Source of the DNA: Candidatus Krumholzibacteriota bacterium
GTDB lineage: Bacteria > Krumholzibacteriota > Krumholzibacteriia > Krumholzibacteriales > Krumholzibacteriaceae
Reading direction: 5' to 3'
Length of the DNA stretch: 64,000 nucleotides
Assembly: GCA_016933255.1 (NCBI GenBank)
Contig: JAFGBF010000029.1
Location: 1 to 64,000 of the forward strand
Numbering within the stretch: position 1 is the first letter of the stretch; the number at the start of each line of letters is the position of its first letter. Below the pieces are notes generated by a model. It ran no database searches. It worked only from the letters and a program-made list of their open reading frames with translations, and had not been told where the DNA came from. This document shows positions 62,321 to 64,000 of this stretch, in pieces. Position numbers and translations under genes: made by a program.

Positions 62321-64000
62321 CTATTCTTCCTTATCTTTGAAGAAACCCGAGGCTTCAGCCTGTTTCAGCAGTTCCTTCCCGTATTCGATCATCTCCGCTT
62401 CGGATCTCATGCTCTGCAGTTTCTGGACGATCGCCATCATCTCGTCCTGGGGAAGCGACATGATATACGCTCTTAATTTTTCTTCGTCGAGCCCCTGCTC
62501 TGCGTCAGCCTCGCCTGTATCCTCTTTTTCCACCTGGACGCGCCAGGCGACTGTCCGGTTTTTCTCGGTAAGGTATTTTTCGGCGGCTTTCATCACATCT
62601 TCAGCGGTCACTTCTTTTATCATCTCGCTCATCTTGAACATCGCCTTGTAATCGCCCCTGTAGATCTCGCCTATAAGGACGGTAAACGCTATCCCGAGAT
62701 TCGATCCGAGCTGCTGGATCTTGGTATAATCCATCTGGTTCTTGATACGCTGAAGCTCTCGTTCGGAAACAGGTTCTGACTTCAGCTTTTCTATCTCTTC
62801 ATATATCGCGGCCTCGACCTCCTCAAGGGTGTGCGGATGTCTCGGTTCGGCAGAAAAGATGAGAAGATTGTCGTATCGTTCCCCTGGGCCCGTATAGACC
62901 TGCGGAGGCTCCGCAGTGAGCTGCTTTTCCTCGAATATCGATTTGTACAGACGCGAGGTGCGCCCGTCCGAGAGGACGCTGTTCATCACCTCGAAGACTA
63001 CTGCCTCCGGATCCGGATAAAGAGGCTTGTGATATCCGATCATCAGCTTCGGATTCGCTTCGTGCTCTATGACAAGCCGTCTTTCCCCCTGCTGCTCGGG
63101 TTCGCGGGTCTCAAGGTGAGCGGGGCGCGGCTGTGCCGGAATAGAGCCGAAATATTTCTTCGCCATCTTTTTTACCATCGCCAGATCGATATCTCCGACG
63201 ACTACAGCGGTTGCGTTGTTAGGAGCATAGTGGATCCTGTGGTATTCCATCAGCTCCTTGCGGTCCGTCGTCCTGAGGTCGCTCATCCACCCGAGGACAG
63301 GCCACTTGTACGGGCAGGCGGTGAAGGCGACCGAGTTGAACGCCTCGTCGAGCACATCATCGGGGTCGTTCTCGGAGAGGCGCCTTTCCTCCATAACAAC
63401 ATCCCGTTCAGTCCAGAACTCTCTGAAAACCGGTTCGTCCATACGGTCAGATTCAAGGGTCATCCACAGTTCCAGCCTGTTGGAGGGAAGGTAGACGAAA
63501 TATACCGTAAAGTCGTTTGATGTCCCCGCGTTGAGCATCCGCGAACCATTGTTCATATATGATTCCCAGAGTTCATTGTTGATTATATATTTTGATCTCT
63601 CTTCGTCTGTCAGCCTGACGATCTCTCCCCAGGCCTCCTCATATTCGAGATAAAGTTCCAGATAGTCGGTCCCGTCCTGCTCAAGAAGATATTTCCTCGA
63701 GCTGAGTTCCTCCGGCATCTCTTCAAGAGCGCGGATCTTTTCTATCAGGAGCCTTGTCTGTTTGTCTTTGTCTGTACCTACTTCAGCCTGTTCTTCTTCG
63801 CTGAATCCGGCAATGACCGTCTTGCTGAAATCCTTGAAGGCTTCGAAACGCCATTCTCCCATCCGGTCGCGAAGTTCGATCGTTTTTTCACCGAGCTGGT
63901 CGGTCTTTTCTATATAAGGGATCTCTTTTTTGTAATTTGTCGTACCGATCTTTTTTGAACCTTTGAACATCATATGTTCAAGAAGATGAGAGATCCCCGT
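62321..64000 (-). CDS. M16 family zinc peptidase, catalytic half (5' end outside window)
   Basis: At least 559 residues. The visible start reads TGISHLLEHMMFKGS, so the catalytic HxxEH motif is complete at the very edge. FWTERDVVMEERRLSENDPD carries the downstream zinc-ligand glutamate region, and the C-terminal half (LMIGYHKPLYPD...FEVMNSVLSDGRTSRLYKSIFEEKQL) holds the substrate loop. It cleaves peptides in the envelope or periplasm together with the inactive partner. N-terminus, likely with signal peptide, lies beyond base 64000. Confidence 0.9.
   Translation of the reverse strand, partial: TGISHLLEHMMFKGSKKIGTTNYKKEIPYIEKTDQLGEKTIELRDRMGEWRFEAFKDFSKTVIAGFSEEEQAEVGTDKDKQTRLLIEKIRALEEMPEELSSRKYLLEQDGTDYLELYLEYEEAWGEIVRLTDEERSKYIINNELWESYMNNGSRMLNAGTSNDFTVYFVYLPSNRLELWMTLESDRMDEPVFREFWTERDVVMEERRLSENDPDDVLDEAFNSVAFTACPYKWPVLGWMSDLRTTDRKELMEYHRIHYAPNNATAVVVGDIDLAMVKKMAKKYFGSIPAQPRPAHLETREPEQQGERRLVIEHEANPKLMIGYHKPLYPDPEAVVFEVMNSVLSDGRTSRLYKSIFEEKQLTAEPPQVYTGPGERYDNLLIFSAEPRHPHTLEEVEAAIYEEIEKLKSEPVSERELQRIKNQMDYTKIQQLGSNLGIAFTVLIGEIYRGDYKAMFKMSEMIKEVTAEDVMKAAEKYLTEKNRTVAWRVQVEKEDTGEADAEQGLDEEKLRAYIMSLPQDEMMAIVQKLQSMRSEAEMIEYGKELLKQAEASGFFKDKEE

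Overview
Most of this window is the chromosome of a Gram-negative bacterium of moderate GC. It encodes outer-membrane beta-barrels, lipoproteins, DUF11 surface proteins, and a secreted peptidase ending in the NYPNPFNPST plus FlgD-like domain. That ending is typical of the FCB superphylum and nearby candidate phyla (Krumholzibacteriota, Eisenbacteria, Zixibacteria type). The affiliation is inferred from gene style, not proven. I found no rRNA, tRNA or CRISPR array. At least one gene appears to use UGA as selenocysteine.

Region 1 (1-9.0 kb) is visibly more AT-rich and is organised as an integron-like cassette array. Seven attC-like repeats (six full copies of about 160 bp and one divergent 126-bp copy) separate seven complete cassettes, and an eighth enters from the left edge. 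All but one of the cassette genes read leftward. The array ends at a simple half site at 7942, followed by a tyrosine recombinase gene (8061-8906) that reads toward the array. The recombinase has the full catalytic set and IntI-like ends but seems to lack the extra segment that defines integron integrases. The repeats fold on paper into a branched structure with an outer stem and two side hairpins. Each cassette also carries its own imperfect inverted repeat of about 15-20 bp at its two ends, longer than the 7-bp core complementarity of classical cassettes. Cassette contents are a PIN/ImmA-IrrE pair, a zeta-toxin-like kinase with a small partner, an outer-membrane protein, a DEDDh exonuclease with BRCT domain, and proteins of unknown function. 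This is the main candidate for an undescribed system.

Region 2 (9-15 kb) holds an outer-membrane protein gene broken by TGA, a flavin reductase, a selenocysteine peroxiredoxin with a good SECIS hairpin, an alternative-oxidase-like diiron protein and an MgtC-like protein. Region 3 (15-27 kb) is one leftward operon of four exported proteins built from DUF11/Ig-like units, including a roughly 1960-residue protein with an internal OmpA domain and a C-terminal beta-barrel. Region 4 (27-43 kb) is mixed metabolism: phosphofructokinase, archaeal-type phosphoglycerate mutase, ArsR-thioredoxin, dapA-dapB, homoserine dehydrogenase and NAD synthase, with rhodanese/DoxX, ParB-like and TPR lipoprotein genes between. 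Region 5 (43-64 kb) carries a sodium-pump decarboxylase operon (oadG-oadA-oadB), OsmC, a PadR-led membrane operon, TypA, an M14 carboxypeptidase, fructose-1,6-bisphosphatase, GlgC and an M16 peptidase pair cut by the right edge.

Taken together the backbone supports glycolysis and gluconeogenesis (pfk, apgM, fbp, glgC), aspartate-family amino acid synthesis (hom, dapA, dapB), sodium-linked energetics (oad) and several thiol/peroxide defence systems (Sec-Prx, Trx, OsmC, rhodanese). Strong sigma70-type promoters can be read upstream of several genes.
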